Positions 1 to 7,996 are shown, counted from the stretch's first letter. The stretch: DNA of 11,675 nucleotides from Colimorpha sp045222795 (GCA_045222795.1 JBGUZF010000022.1:1-11675), one strand, 5' to 3'. The notes: generated by a model from the letters alone, not told the origin. Numbers and translations: made by a program.

Positions 1-659
1 TAGCCCTTGTCGGCCGAGCTTTTCAACAGCTCGCCGAGGCTCATATCCAGATTGTTGAGGATGGCAACAACGGTGACTATGGCTGCCAGCAGCAGGAAGG
101 TTGTCTGCAGCATATCGGTCCACACCACAGTCTTGATGCCGCCGCGGAAGGTATACAATAATATGATGGCGATGAACACCACCGCCGGCACCCAGAAGGG
201 AATGCCCCAGGCGCGGAACACGAACTCGTAAAGCACAAAGACAACCAAGTACATCCTCAGCGCCGAACCCAGCAGGCGACTGAGGATGAAGAACAGGGCG
301 CCCGTCTTCTCGCTCACCTTGCCGAAGCGGTCGCCGAGATAAGTATAGATGGAGGTGAGGTTAAGCTTGTAGTACAGAGGCAGCAGCACCAGCGCAATGG
401 CAGCATAGCCCAGCACATAGCCGAACACCAGCGGCATATATGTCCATGCGCCGCCGTAGACGCCGCCGGGCACCGACATGAAGGTGACACCGCTCAGCGA
501 CGCCCCTATCATGCCGTAGGCCACCACAGGCCACGGCGACCGCCGTCCGGCACGGAAGAAGGCCTCGTTGCCCTTGGCGCCGCGCCGTCCAGTGAGCCAC
601 ATCACCAGAAACAGCAGCACCGTATAGGCGGCAAAACACAATAGTATAGTGAGTTCCAT
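1..659 (-). CDS. Sodium:solute symporter family transporter, N-terminal part (runs off window)
   Basis: Translating the minus strand from the ATG at 659 gives 219 uninterrupted residues to the window edge, so the C-terminal part is missing. The protein starts MELTILLCFAAYTVLLF and shows several hydrophobic helices separated by short polar loops. Characteristic of the SSS (Na+/solute symporter) family are the stretch FFRAGRRSPWPVVAYGM after helix 1, the GASLSGVTFMSVPGGVY helix (about residues 51-67), the YLGDRFGK loop and the FRGGIKTVVWTDMLQ segment (about residues 170-184). Family members couple inward Na+ flow to uptake of sugars, sialic acid, amino acids or similar solutes across the inner membrane; nothing visible here fixes the substrate. 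The start lies about 20 nt after a predicted promoter, supporting it as the first codon. It follows the T9SS cargo genes on the same strand but has its own promoter. Family confidence is high, substrate unknown. Confidence 0.9.
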   Translation of the reverse strand, partial: MELTILLCFAAYTVLLFLVMWLTGRRGAKGNEAFFRAGRRSPWPVVAYGMIGASLSGVTFMSVPGGVYGGAWTYMPLVFGYVLGYAAIALVLLPLYYKLNLTSIYTYLGDRFGKVSEKTGALFFILSRLLGSALRMYLVVFVLYEFVFRAWGIPFWVPAVVFIAIILLYTFRGGIKTVVWTDMLQTTFLLLAAIVTVVAILNNLDMSLGELLKSSADKG

Positions 660-684
660 AAAAAGGTTCTATTCAATGGGAATG

Positions 685-716
685 CAAAGATACGCAAAAA
701 ATCCCAAACAGACAAA
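685..716 (-). promoter_or_regulatory. Bacteroidota-type promoter for the symporter gene
   Basis: Read on the minus strand, TTTG (713-716) is followed by a 20-nt spacer and TATCTTTG (685-692), a full match to the TAnnTTTG -7 box with a TTTG -33 box. Transcription would begin around 675-681, leaving a leader of roughly 20 nt before the ATG at 659. The promoter occupies nearly all of the 71-bp gap after the upstream secreted-protein gene. No hairpin terminator is visible in that gap, so some read-through from upstream is possible. Confidence 0.75.
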
Positions 717-730
717 CACCACCTGCCACT

Positions 731-1003
731 TTACCGCAGCACCTCGATGACGCCATTGCGGCGGACGATGCCGCAGGTGGTCTTGCCGAGGAAGCGGAAG
801 TAGTAGGTGCCGTCGGGACTGGCGGTGGCATTGGGGTCCCAGAAGTCCTCATGGCGACTTATGTTCTCGGCATGGAACACCTGCACGCCCCACTGGTTGA
901 AGATCCACACTTCGTTCATAGGATAGAGTCCGATGTCGACGAGGTTGACGACCTCCCAGCGGTCGTTCTGTCCGTCGCCGTTGGGGGTGACTAGGTTGGG
1001 AAA
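731..1003 (-). repeat. Paralogous direct repeat, copy 1 (type B sorting-domain coding region)
   Basis: The last 91 codons (including stop) of the 1078-aa gene align without gaps to 4004-4276 of its neighbour. By hand count 79 of 90 residues are identical, with strong DNA identity, for example the shared stretch CGACGAGGTTGACGACCTCC. The similarity falls off upstream of this block. It comes from gene duplication, possibly kept alike by gene conversion or by selection on the T9SS signal. Confidence 0.85.
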
Positions 1004-3967
1004 CTCTAGCCAGGCGGTGACGATGGTGACGGTATGGGTGACGCTGTCGACACAGGTGTGGTTGACTGTGTCGTGCCAATAGAGGCGCGAGGCCTGGAGT
1101 GTTACGTCGAAGTCACCGCGCGGCAGACTGCCTTGCCACTGATAGACGGGGGAGTATTCGTCAAGGGTATCGGGGGTGCCTTCGGCGGTGGCGAAGGTCC
1201 ATTGCCACTGACAGTCGGCAGGCTCGCTATAGTTGCCAAACTCGGCTTCGGGGCATACATCAGCGGGATGGAAGGGCAGCCACGAGAATTCGGCTTTAGG
1301 CGACGGGAAGATGTAGACGGGCCACACCAACGTGTCGTGACAACCGTTGCTGTCGGTGAGCATGAGAGTGGCCGTTGCATCGTAACATGAATCTTCGAAC
1401 AGATACTGCAGGGTGCCACTGCCGCTGACGACGGTGTCAGTTTCAAGGGTCCAGAAATGTGATTCGATATTGGCCGTGGTGTCGCGCAGATGCAGCGTGG
1501 CGGGTGCGCAGCCCTTGAGCGGCAGGGTATCGGCCCAATGGATGCCGTCGAAACTATAGGAGGCACCAATGTTGATAATCCCGTCGCGCTGGATTATCGC
1601 CACATGCACGAGGCTATCGCAGTCGTCAACGGTGACAAAGAGGGTGTCGAAGGATGTGGGACCGCCGTAGTCGACGCCGCAGTAAATAAACGGACGCCCA
1701 GGGCATATAACGACGGTGTCGTCCAGATCGTACTCGGGGTGGACGGTGAGGTGCAGCCTGTAGGTGCTGTCGCAGCCGACGGCATTGGCATAGACGAAAT
1801 CAAAGAGGGTGTCGGCATGGAAGGTGGAGTCGCGGTAGGTGATGTGGCCGCAGACGACGGCAGCGGTGTCAATGAGGAAAGTGTCGAGCACGGCGAGGTT
1901 GAGCAAGCGGAGGCTGTCGCAGTTGATAGGCATTATATAGTTGCCAGCTTCAGCGAAGAGGGTGTCCATGAAGAGGAGCGTCTGGTTGGCGCAGATACTG
2001 GTGTCGACAGTGTCGTAGGCATATTCTAACCGGAGTTGCTGCGTCAGGGTGTCGTAGCAGCCGCCCGAGATGGAGGCCACGAGAGTGACGGTGTAGGTGC
2101 CGCTGTCGGTGAAGAAGACCACGGGGTCACGGAGGGTTGATGTTCCAAGTGGGCCGAAGTCCCAGAACACCGAATCGCAAGTGGCGGTGGAGTCGTCGAC
2201 AAGGTGGCTACGGTCGTGAAAGTCGACGCGGAAGCGGCAGTTGTCGCGCCTGACGGTATAGTCGAAGTCGGCCTCGGGGAAAATGAGACGCGACAACGCG
2301 CTGAGGGTTACCACACAAGAGGGGTCGCCAATGAAGGAGAGGTCACAGTAATAGGTATGCCCATCGGCAGGCAGGTCGGCGATACGCGAGGTGGAGATAA
2401 CGGTCTCGGAGTCGTCGCGGTGCCAACTGTAGTTGAATCCTTCAGGAGCCTCGACGCGGTTGACCTCACCTTCGGAACAGGTGGAGAACGAGAGGGTCTT
2501 CTTGGCGCAGTGGATGTTATAATAGGCGTAGCCGAAATGGGCGCCCTCTTCGCAGTCGTAGGTGGTCAGTCGCAGGCGTACCATCTGCCCGTGATAGGCC
2601 GAGAGGTCGATGCCTACGATGGTCCAGTCTTTCCATCGCACTATCTGGTTAAGATACATTGTGGTATTCCAACCCAACTCCGAACTGGCGACGAAGTCGT
2701 AGGAGTTGCAACTGGCCGGTGCGATGAGGCTGCCGTCGGCATCGAGCATCTCGATACGGAAACGCGGTTGTTCACTTACGATGTGCTGGGGGTCTTGCAT
2801 GACGGCAGCATACTTGAGGATGAGCATGTCGAAGTCAGTGGTGTCGACACCGATGCTGTAGAGCATGGCTTCGGCCTGTGCGCCCACATACTTGTTGCCG
2901 AGACGGACGGAATGGTCGTCGCCGGGAGCCACCACGCGCAGCTGCGTCCCCACAACGGGGTCGGTGGCTGTGGTGTCGGTGCAAACCAAGTGTCGGCTGC
3001 CGGTGTTGTCGCCTCCCACAACACCTATGTTCTGATAGGGGTTATCGTAGCTGCCATAGTATGGTATAACCTTTGAGGAAAAAAGCTTGCGGGTGTCGAC
3101 ACAACTGCTGCTGTCGCATTCAGTACGGATGAGGCTGACGGTGTATGTCTCGGCGGTGGCAGATGTGCTGCAGCCACTGGCGTAGCCACAATCGACAGAC
3201 ACCATGATGCTGTAGCTGACATTCTCGCTCAACTGCAACGAGATCGTGTCAACACCATAATACGTGCTGTTGAGCAAGTTGCTGCCACCAGCGACTGAAA
3301 CGATGACATGCACTGCGGGACTGCCGACAGCGTTCCATGTGAACTGCACTGGGGGAAGGTCGGCGTCGCATCCTTGGTAGATGGCCACATGTGCACCATT
3401 GTTGTTCTCAAGCTCGTAGTTTGCCGTATGGAAGTTCCACATCAGGCATCCGCTTGTCATAACACGGATGTCGTCGATATTGCAATAGCCGGCAGACATG
3501 TTGCGGAAAGCGATGTAGTGGTCGCCCTGCGGGGCCGACGAAAGGTCTACGACATAGCGTTTCCATATATTACCCAAACCAGAGGAACTAGGCGTCAACC
3601 TATGGAATGTGGTATAGTCGGAGGGGTCTGTCATCGTGCCAACCTCGAGGTTCATGCCCTGCCAGGCCCAATACTGCATATAAGCCCCCTGACTGAAATC
3701 GGGCGACATATATGGCATAGCTACATAGTAATCAGGGTTAGGACTAAAGTATAATGACTTCGGCGAATCGTGAGCCAACGAGCTGATATAGGCATCACTG
3801 GCATAAACATGTGAATAGTTGGGCCCATGAGTCACAGTCCATCCACTTGGAATCTGGTAATTCTGCACCTCGGCGAAGGTGATGCATGTGTCGAACTGTC
3901 CGCGCGCAACCCCTGCCAGCAGAAGACAAACCAGCAGGAGAATGTTTCTATGTGCGGTGCGGTGCAT
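731..3967 (-). CDS. Large secreted protein with PKD domain and T9SS type B sorting domain
   Basis: This 1078-residue protein has a type I signal peptide (basic start, hydrophobic residues 8-20, likely cleavage after Gly23 giving N-terminal Gln). Residues about 25-172 form a beta-sandwich of the cleaved-adhesin/MAM kind, ending in a NIDDIRV motif. A second such module covers about 325-487. A PKD domain lies at about 563-645 (key segment SVFWDFGPLGTSTLRDP, then GTYTVTLVAS). Three repeats of about 50 residues with Cys pairs follow (Cys-Asp-Ser at 683, 732 and 783). The C-terminus (989-1078), with LVTPNGDGQND, VWIFNQWGVQVF and DGTYYFRF, is the gliding-motility-associated type B sorting domain that directs export through T9SS. 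It is therefore expected to be secreted or cell-surface attached; PKD and beta-sandwich domains suggest adhesion or carbohydrate/protein binding, but no catalytic domain is recognisable. It lies 36 bp after its paralogue, probably in one transcript. Ligand unknown. Confidence 0.9.
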   Translation of the reverse strand: MHRTAHRNILLLVCLLLAGVARGQFDTCITFAEVQNYQIPSGWTVTHGPNYSHVYASDAYISSLAHDSPKSLYFSPNPDYYVAMPYMSPDFSQGAYMQYWAWQGMNLEVGTMTDPSDYTTFHRLTPSSSGLGNIWKRYVVDLSSAPQGDHYIAFRNMSAGYCNIDDIRVMTSGCLMWNFHTANYELENNNGAHVAIYQGCDADLPPVQFTWNAVGSPAVHVIVSVAGGSNLLNSTYYGVDTISLQLSENVSYSIMVSVDCGYASGCSTSATAETYTVSLIRTECDSSSCVDTRKLFSSKVIPYYGSYDNPYQNIGVVGGDNTGSRHLVCTDTTATDPVVGTQLRVVAPGDDHSVRLGNKYVGAQAEAMLYSIGVDTTDFDMLILKYAAVMQDPQHIVSEQPRFRIEMLDADGSLIAPASCNSYDFVASSELGWNTTMYLNQIVRWKDWTIVGIDLSAYHGQMVRLRLTTYDCEEGAHFGYAYYNIHCAKKTLSFSTCSEGEVNRVEAPEGFNYSWHRDDSETVISTSRIADLPADGHTYYCDLSFIGDPSCVVTLSALSRLIFPEADFDYTVRRDNCRFRVDFHDRSHLVDDSTATCDSVFWDFGPLGTSTLRDPVVFFTDSGTYTVTLVASISGGCYDTLTQQLRLEYAYDTVDTSICANQTLLFMDTLFAEAGNYIMPINCDSLRLLNLAVLDTFLIDTAAVVCGHITYRDSTFHADTLFDFVYANAVGCDSTYRLHLTVHPEYDLDDTVVICPGRPFIYCGVDYGGPTSFDTLFVTVDDCDSLVHVAIIQRDGIINIGASYSFDGIHWADTLPLKGCAPATLHLRDTTANIESHFWTLETDTVVSGSGTLQYLFEDSCYDATATLMLTDSNGCHDTLVWPVYIFPSPKAEFSWLPFHPADVCPEAEFGNYSEPADCQWQWTFATAEGTPDTLDEYSPVYQWQGSLPRGDFDVTLQASRLYWHDTVNHTCVDSVTHTVTIVTAWLEFPNLVTPNGDGQNDRWEVVNLVDIGLYPMNEVWIFNQWGVQVFHAENISRHEDFWDPNATASPDGTYYFRFLGKTTCGIVRRNGVIEVLR

Positions 3968-4003
3968 TCGGGACGAAAACGTAGATTTTTAATTAATATT
4001 GCA

Positions 4004-4276
4004 TCACCTCAGCACTTCGATGACGCCGTTGCGACGCACGATGCCATACTGACTCTTGCCGAGGAAGCGGAAGTAGTAGGTTCCATTGGGGCTGGAGGTG
4101 GCGTTGGGATCCCAGAACTCTTCATGGCGCGTGACATTGCGGGCATGGAACACTTGCACACCCCACTGGTTGAATATCCACACCTCGTTCAAGGGATAGA
4201 GCCCGAGGTCGACGAGGTTGACGACCTCCCAGCGGTCATTCTGTCCATCTCCGTTGGGGGTGACAAGGTTGGGGAA
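4004..4276 (-). repeat. Paralogous direct repeat, copy 2 (type B sorting-domain coding region)
   Basis: This is the partner of the block at 731-1003, offset by exactly 3273 bp with no indel. Recombination between the two copies would delete one gene copy's worth of DNA and leave a single hybrid gene, so the pair is a plausible site of copy-number change. Confidence 0.85.
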
Positions 4277-6952
4277 GTCGAGCCACGAGGTGACAATCTG
4301 TATTGTATGCTGCGTGGTGTCTGTACAGGTGTGGGTAATCGTGTCGTGCTGCAGGGTGAGGCTTGCGGCAAGGGTGACGTCGACATCGCCTTGCGGCAGG
4401 GTGCCGCGCCAACGGTAGAAGGGGGAATAGTCGGTGAGGCTGTCGATATCGCCGTCGGTGGTTTCTATTGTCCACAGCCAGCTGCAATGGTCGGGCTGCG
4501 AGTAGTTGATGAGCTGCACCTCGGGCTCCATGTCCACAGGCCGCGCAGGGTCCCAAATGAAGTCAGCTGTCGGCATGGGAAACACCACCACAGGCCACAC
4601 CAGCGTGTCGCTGCAGCCTGCCTGCGAGCTTACCACAAGCCTTATGCTCGTCTCAACAACGCTGTCGCCACGCCCGAAACCGAACTCCGCTTGCCGCAAG
4701 GCAACATTGCTGGTGTCGCCGAGGGTCCATAGCCACGCGGCGCTGCCCTCGGTGGAATCGACGACATGGAGCGTCTGGTTGCTGCAGAGCACTATGGGGA
4801 CGGTGTCGGCCCACTGCTCGAGGTCAACGCTATGGAAAGCGCGGAGGGTGAAAGCGCTGTCGCGCTGCACGAGGTTGACATGCAGTAGCGAGTCGCAGCC
4901 GTCGACGGTGGTCATCAAGGTATCGAAGGCGACGGGGCCGCCATAGTCGACGCCACCGTAGACAAAGGGACTCCCTGGACATATCACCACCGTGGCTGTT
5001 ATCTCGTAGGTGGGCGCCTCTACGGCGACAAGCGTCACCGTGCTGTCGGCCCCATGGCAGTCGGTAAGGGTAACAACGATGCTGTCGGGACCGCTGAAGG
5101 TGTGCCCCTCCCACTCCACCGGCCACTCATCGGGACATACGCGCCGCACCACCCTTGTGTGCTGGTTGGGCCACACATGGAGTATGTAGTGCACCACGGT
5201 GTCGCAACCGACAGCGGCGGGGACGTTGAACGTGGTGTCTGCAGTGCCGTTGAAGACAATGCCGCGGAAGGTGTGCGGCAGATTGTTCTCGACAACGGTG
5301 TCGCGCACCGTAAGCAATGTTCCTGCCAGAACCCTACGGCTCACGGTGTAATTGCAGGCAGGGTTGAAGCGGTCGGTGAGCTCGCAGTGGTAGAGTCCGC
5401 CATCGATAGGGACGGTGACTGTGCGGTCGGTACTTATTGTATTGTTGTCGCCTTCGCGCCACCAGCGATACACAAAGCCGTAGGGCACACTCAGCTCGAC
5501 GCTGTCGCCGTCGCATTCGCTCGCCACATCGTGGCGCTTCAAGCACTCAAGGTTATAGTAGCCATAGCACCATCGGTTGTTAACGGCACCATCGGTGGCA
5601 GTGACACGAAGATGCAGCCGCTGCCCGTGGTAGTCACTCAGGTCGAAGACCATACCCGTGAAGTTGCGTCGCTTGTACATATTGTTCATTTCGTCCCACC
5701 CCGAGTTGTCCCATGCATCGATATAGAAACGGTTGCAGGCAGCTGGCTGCAGCTGTCCCATCGTGTCGTCCATCATCTCGATGCAAAACCAGGCGGGATG
5801 CAGCGTGTCACTGTGGTGGGCCTCCTCCGGACCTTGAAACGTGCCGAAGGCCATGGCCATGGTATATTTCATCACTAGCATGTCAGCCTCGTTGGTGTCA
5901 ACAGTGATGGTGTAGAGCATAGACGCCGACTCCCAGTCGCCCAGGCGGTTGCCGAGGCGCAGGGTGCTGTTGTCGCCAGGCGGTATGGTGCGAGGGAACA
6001 CCATCATGCCGCCACCGTCGCTACCGGGGTTGGTGTTGACGGCATGTGAGCCGGCGAAGATGCCGGATACTCCAGGGGCTGTGGTGGGGTTGGTGCCTGT
6101 GTGGAGGTATGGTTCCACGGGCGTGCCATAGTACGGAACGGCCATCGAGGAGTTGATGTCGGTGGCGTCGAGGCACGCCCCTTCGCGATAACGGCGGATA
6201 TAGATCTCGCTGTATGGCTGTATCGGCATACAGCCCGAATAAGGGCATTGGGCGATGAGGCCGGCATTGAAGCTTTCGTAATAGTTGCGGGCGAAGGTGA
6301 AGCTGTTGCCGTTGACATTGTAAGGGGTGTTCCAGTTGATTGTGAGCGTGACCGTAGGATTGCCAGCCGACTGCCACTCGAGGCGCACCGAATCGGCGCA
6401 GTTCTCGGCCACCCGCAGCCCCCAGGCAGCGCAGGGCTGCGAGGTGAGGTGCATGTCGTCGAGCCAGAAGGTGCCGTCGCCCGAGAAGATATCGTGGCCG
6501 AAGAAGGCTATGCGGGCACCCGTGGGCACCGACGAGAGGTCGACGGCATGGAAGTGCCACTCCTGCTGCCAGCCATGCACGGTATCGAGCACATGGAAGG
6601 TAGTGCTGTCGGTGGCGTCGGCCAGGTAGCCAACTTCAAAAAAGTCGGTATTGAGGTGGAGATAATACCAGAAGGTCAGCCACACACTGTCGGCGCCATA
6701 GTTGATGCCCTCGTCGGGCATGATGGTATAGCATGTGGTTCCATTGTTGCCCAGCGATCTGGTGCCGGAATGTGCAAGGTTGTCCGTTACCCCCACATAG
6801 TGGAAGTCGAGGTTGGGCAGCGCACCCCACCCTAAGGGACGGCTGTTGGGATATGCGTTCTCGAAATCGTAGCAGATGTTCACCTGTGCGCACAGGCATA
6901 GCGGCCACAGTAGCAGCCACAGCAAGCCCATGTATACCGCACGGCGTATCAT
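4004..6952 (-). CDS. Large secreted protein with T9SS type B sorting domain (paralogue of next gene)
   Basis: I place the start at the ATG at 6952 (982 residues) because it begins directly with a compact signal peptide: MIRR, a Leu/Trp-rich core, then CLCA before Gln23. The open frame extends 39 nt further to a GTG at 6991, but that adds a non-signal-like prefix. Residues about 23-172 form a beta-sandwich ending in the FWLDDMHL motif; a second module covers about 320-470 (STLRLGNRLGDW, then MVFDLSDYHGQRLHLRV). Three Cys-containing repeats lie at about 555-700 (Cys at 583, 632, 686). The last 90 residues are a type B T9SS sorting domain. The order matches the 1078-aa protein encoded next, except that the PKD domain is absent, accounting for nearly all of the length difference. 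Function is predicted as surface or secreted binding/adhesion; no enzyme motif is seen. Upstream lies a divergent YD-repeat gene. Confidence 0.9.
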   Translation of the reverse strand: MIRRAVYMGLLWLLLWPLCLCAQVNICYDFENAYPNSRPLGWGALPNLDFHYVGVTDNLAHSGTRSLGNNGTTCYTIMPDEGINYGADSVWLTFWYYLHLNTDFFEVGYLADATDSTTFHVLDTVHGWQQEWHFHAVDLSSVPTGARIAFFGHDIFSGDGTFWLDDMHLTSQPCAAWGLRVAENCADSVRLEWQSAGNPTVTLTINWNTPYNVNGNSFTFARNYYESFNAGLIAQCPYSGCMPIQPYSEIYIRRYREGACLDATDINSSMAVPYYGTPVEPYLHTGTNPTTAPGVSGIFAGSHAVNTNPGSDGGGMMVFPRTIPPGDNSTLRLGNRLGDWESASMLYTITVDTNEADMLVMKYTMAMAFGTFQGPEEAHHSDTLHPAWFCIEMMDDTMGQLQPAACNRFYIDAWDNSGWDEMNNMYKRRNFTGMVFDLSDYHGQRLHLRVTATDGAVNNRWCYGYYNLECLKRHDVASECDGDSVELSVPYGFVYRWWREGDNNTISTDRTVTVPIDGGLYHCELTDRFNPACNYTVSRRVLAGTLLTVRDTVVENNLPHTFRGIVFNGTADTTFNVPAAVGCDTVVHYILHVWPNQHTRVVRRVCPDEWPVEWEGHTFSGPDSIVVTLTDCHGADSTVTLVAVEAPTYEITATVVICPGSPFVYGGVDYGGPVAFDTLMTTVDGCDSLLHVNLVQRDSAFTLRAFHSVDLEQWADTVPIVLCSNQTLHVVDSTEGSAAWLWTLGDTSNVALRQAEFGFGRGDSVVETSIRLVVSSQAGCSDTLVWPVVVFPMPTADFIWDPARPVDMEPEVQLINYSQPDHCSWLWTIETTDGDIDSLTDYSPFYRWRGTLPQGDVDVTLAASLTLQHDTITHTCTDTTQHTIQIVTSWLDFPNLVTPNGDGQNDRWEVVNLVDLGLYPLNEVWIFNQWGVQVFHARNVTRHEEFWDPNATSSPNGTYYFRFLGKSQYGIVRRNGVIEVLR

Positions 6953-7097
6953 ATTAAATATTAGACGCAAAAAGGGGCGAATTGTTGTCACACGCGACTG
7001 CCTTTAACAATATTTAACGCGCGCGCAATTTTTTTTACATAAAAACACAATATTTGCCGACAAGGTGCGTTAAATGAGGGTGTAATTATATTCAGAC
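6953..7097. promoter_or_regulatory. Divergent intergenic region with inverted repeat, promoters not resolved
   Basis: This AT-rich gap separates the minus-strand T9SS cargo genes from the plus-strand YD-repeat gene and must contain both promoters. I find no good TTTG-N19-TAnnTTTG match in either direction. Visible structure includes an 8-bp inverted repeat TTTAACGC (7013-7020) / GCGTTAAA (7067-7074), a direct repeat ACAATATTT (7007-7015 and 7047-7055), a short CG-alternating tract around 7018-7026 and a T-run at 7029-7036. The inverted repeat could be an operator for a dimeric regulator, but that is inference. Confidence 0.35.
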
Positions 7098-7880
7098 ATG
7101 AAGAAAGTAAACAAAATACTGGCACTTGCTGCCGCCGTTGCCATCAGCGCCTGCGCCTACGCCCAGACAGGCCGCGACCTGCAGGACGACGAACTCAAGG
7201 GCGACGTGAAACGCGTCGACGCCGTGATGTACGAGGCCCGCTACGACCTGAACGACAACCTCGAGAATGGCGACCAGCTGGAGCACCTCATCACCGAATA
7301 CAAGCAGAACGGCCAGCGCCGCGCACAGACCTACCTCTCGGTGGCTGAGGACATCATCTTCCGCACCCGCTACAAACACGACGGCTTCGGCCTCACCACC
7401 CTCGAGCATATCGTCGACAACAAGGACAACGTCATCGGCCGCACCTACTACATCTACGACGCCGAGCACACGCTGACCGAGGTCTATGTCGAGGATGCCG
7501 AACGCCAGATTGAGAGCCGCATGCTGCTGGCCCACGACGCACTGGGACGCATCAGCCAGCGCAGCTACAACGATCACTACAACAACATCTTCAAACGCGA
7601 GGTATACGTCTACAACCCCGACGGCTCCATCAACAAGGCCGTCGTCTACGACCGCTCGAAAAAGAAAGTGCAGGAGAAGCGCTGGGAATACGACGAGCAG
7701 GGTTACATCACCAGCTACACCCTCTACGACTACACCGAGGAGGAGCCCGAGATGTTCATCACCCTCTACAAGCGCGACTACGACGCCCACGGCAACTGGA
7801 CCAAGTGCACCGAGTACGAACTCCTCGGCGACCGCATGGTCCCCAACTACACCACCGTCCGCACGATAGAATATTTCTAA
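7098..7880 (+). CDS. Exported YD/RHS-like repeat protein, function unknown
   Basis: This 260-residue protein begins with an export signal (KKVNK, then a hydrophobic core at 7-18). Two cleavage readings are possible: signal peptidase I after Ala22 (AYA before Gln23), or lipoprotein processing at Cys19, which sits in an Ile-Ser-Ala-Cys lipobox. The rest is built of about seven tandem units spaced by 24-30 residues, each with a Tyr-x-x-Asp/Asn-Gly-like turn: YKQNG (68), YKHDG (92), YIYDAEH (118), LAHDALG (144), YVYNPDG (170), WEYDEQG (197) and RDYDAHG (226). This resembles YD/RHS repeats, which form beta-strand shells or solenoids, but there is no RHS core or toxin tail. It is encoded divergently from two T9SS cargo genes yet has no sorting domain itself, so it probably stays in the periplasm or on the outer membrane. 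No Shine-Dalgarno is visible. Repeat assignment is fairly secure; function is unknown. Confidence 0.8.
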   Translation: MKKVNKILALAAAVAISACAYAQTGRDLQDDELKGDVKRVDAVMYEARYDLNDNLENGDQLEHLITEYKQNGQRRAQTYLSVAEDIIFRTRYKHDGFGLTTLEHIVDNKDNVIGRTYYIYDAEHTLTEVYVEDAERQIESRMLLAHDALGRISQRSYNDHYNNIFKREVYVYNPDGSINKAVVYDRSKKKVQEKRWEYDEQGYITSYTLYDYTEEEPEMFITLYKRDYDAHGNWTKCTEYELLGDRMVPNYTTVRTIEYF

Positions 7881-7905
7881 TCGGACGACTACAGGCTTTT
7901 TTTAA

Positions 7906-7996
7906 GACAACAATGACAACATTGACAACATTGCTGACGCAGTCATGCAAACAGTATGTTGCTGTTTGCTCCGTTGTCTCCGTTGTCTCTGTTGTC
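7906..7996. repeat. Nested inverted repeat with 9-nt-period arms ahead of era
   Basis: The left arm holds GACAAC three times at exact 9-nt intervals (7906, 7915, 7924). The right arm holds its complement GTTGTC three times at the same 9-nt spacing (7973, 7982, 7991). Paired, they give three 6-bp helices separated by 3-nt internal loops. Inside lies a second perfect 8-bp inverted repeat, GCAAACAG (7947-7954) / CTGTTTGC (7962-7969), and a small TGAC/GTCA hairpin (7935-7945). It fills the gap between the YD-repeat gene and era, with a T-run (7897-7903) just before it. It could be a dispersed intergenic repeat, a weak terminator or a regulatory RNA structure ahead of era. Confidence 0.8.

Noticed and set aside
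361..639. 92-codon minus-strand frame inside the symporter region
   Set aside because: It is an out-of-frame shadow; the frame starting at 659 encodes the transporter continuously to the window edge.
2204..3076. Long plus-strand open frames opposite the secreted-protein genes (also 5054-5878 and 6101-6835)
   Set aside because: They are antisense to well-supported coding genes, have Val/Gly/Asp-rich low-information translations and no recognisable domain; GC-rich codon bias explains them.
6953..6991. GTG start at 6991 for the 982-aa secreted protein
   Set aside because: It only adds 13 residues in front of an already complete signal peptide; the ATG at 6952 is simpler, though not proven.
7906..7996. 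CRISPR array
   Set aside because: Repeat units are 6 nt with 3-nt linkers and the two halves are inverted, unlike CRISPR repeat-spacer spacing; no cas gene is nearby.
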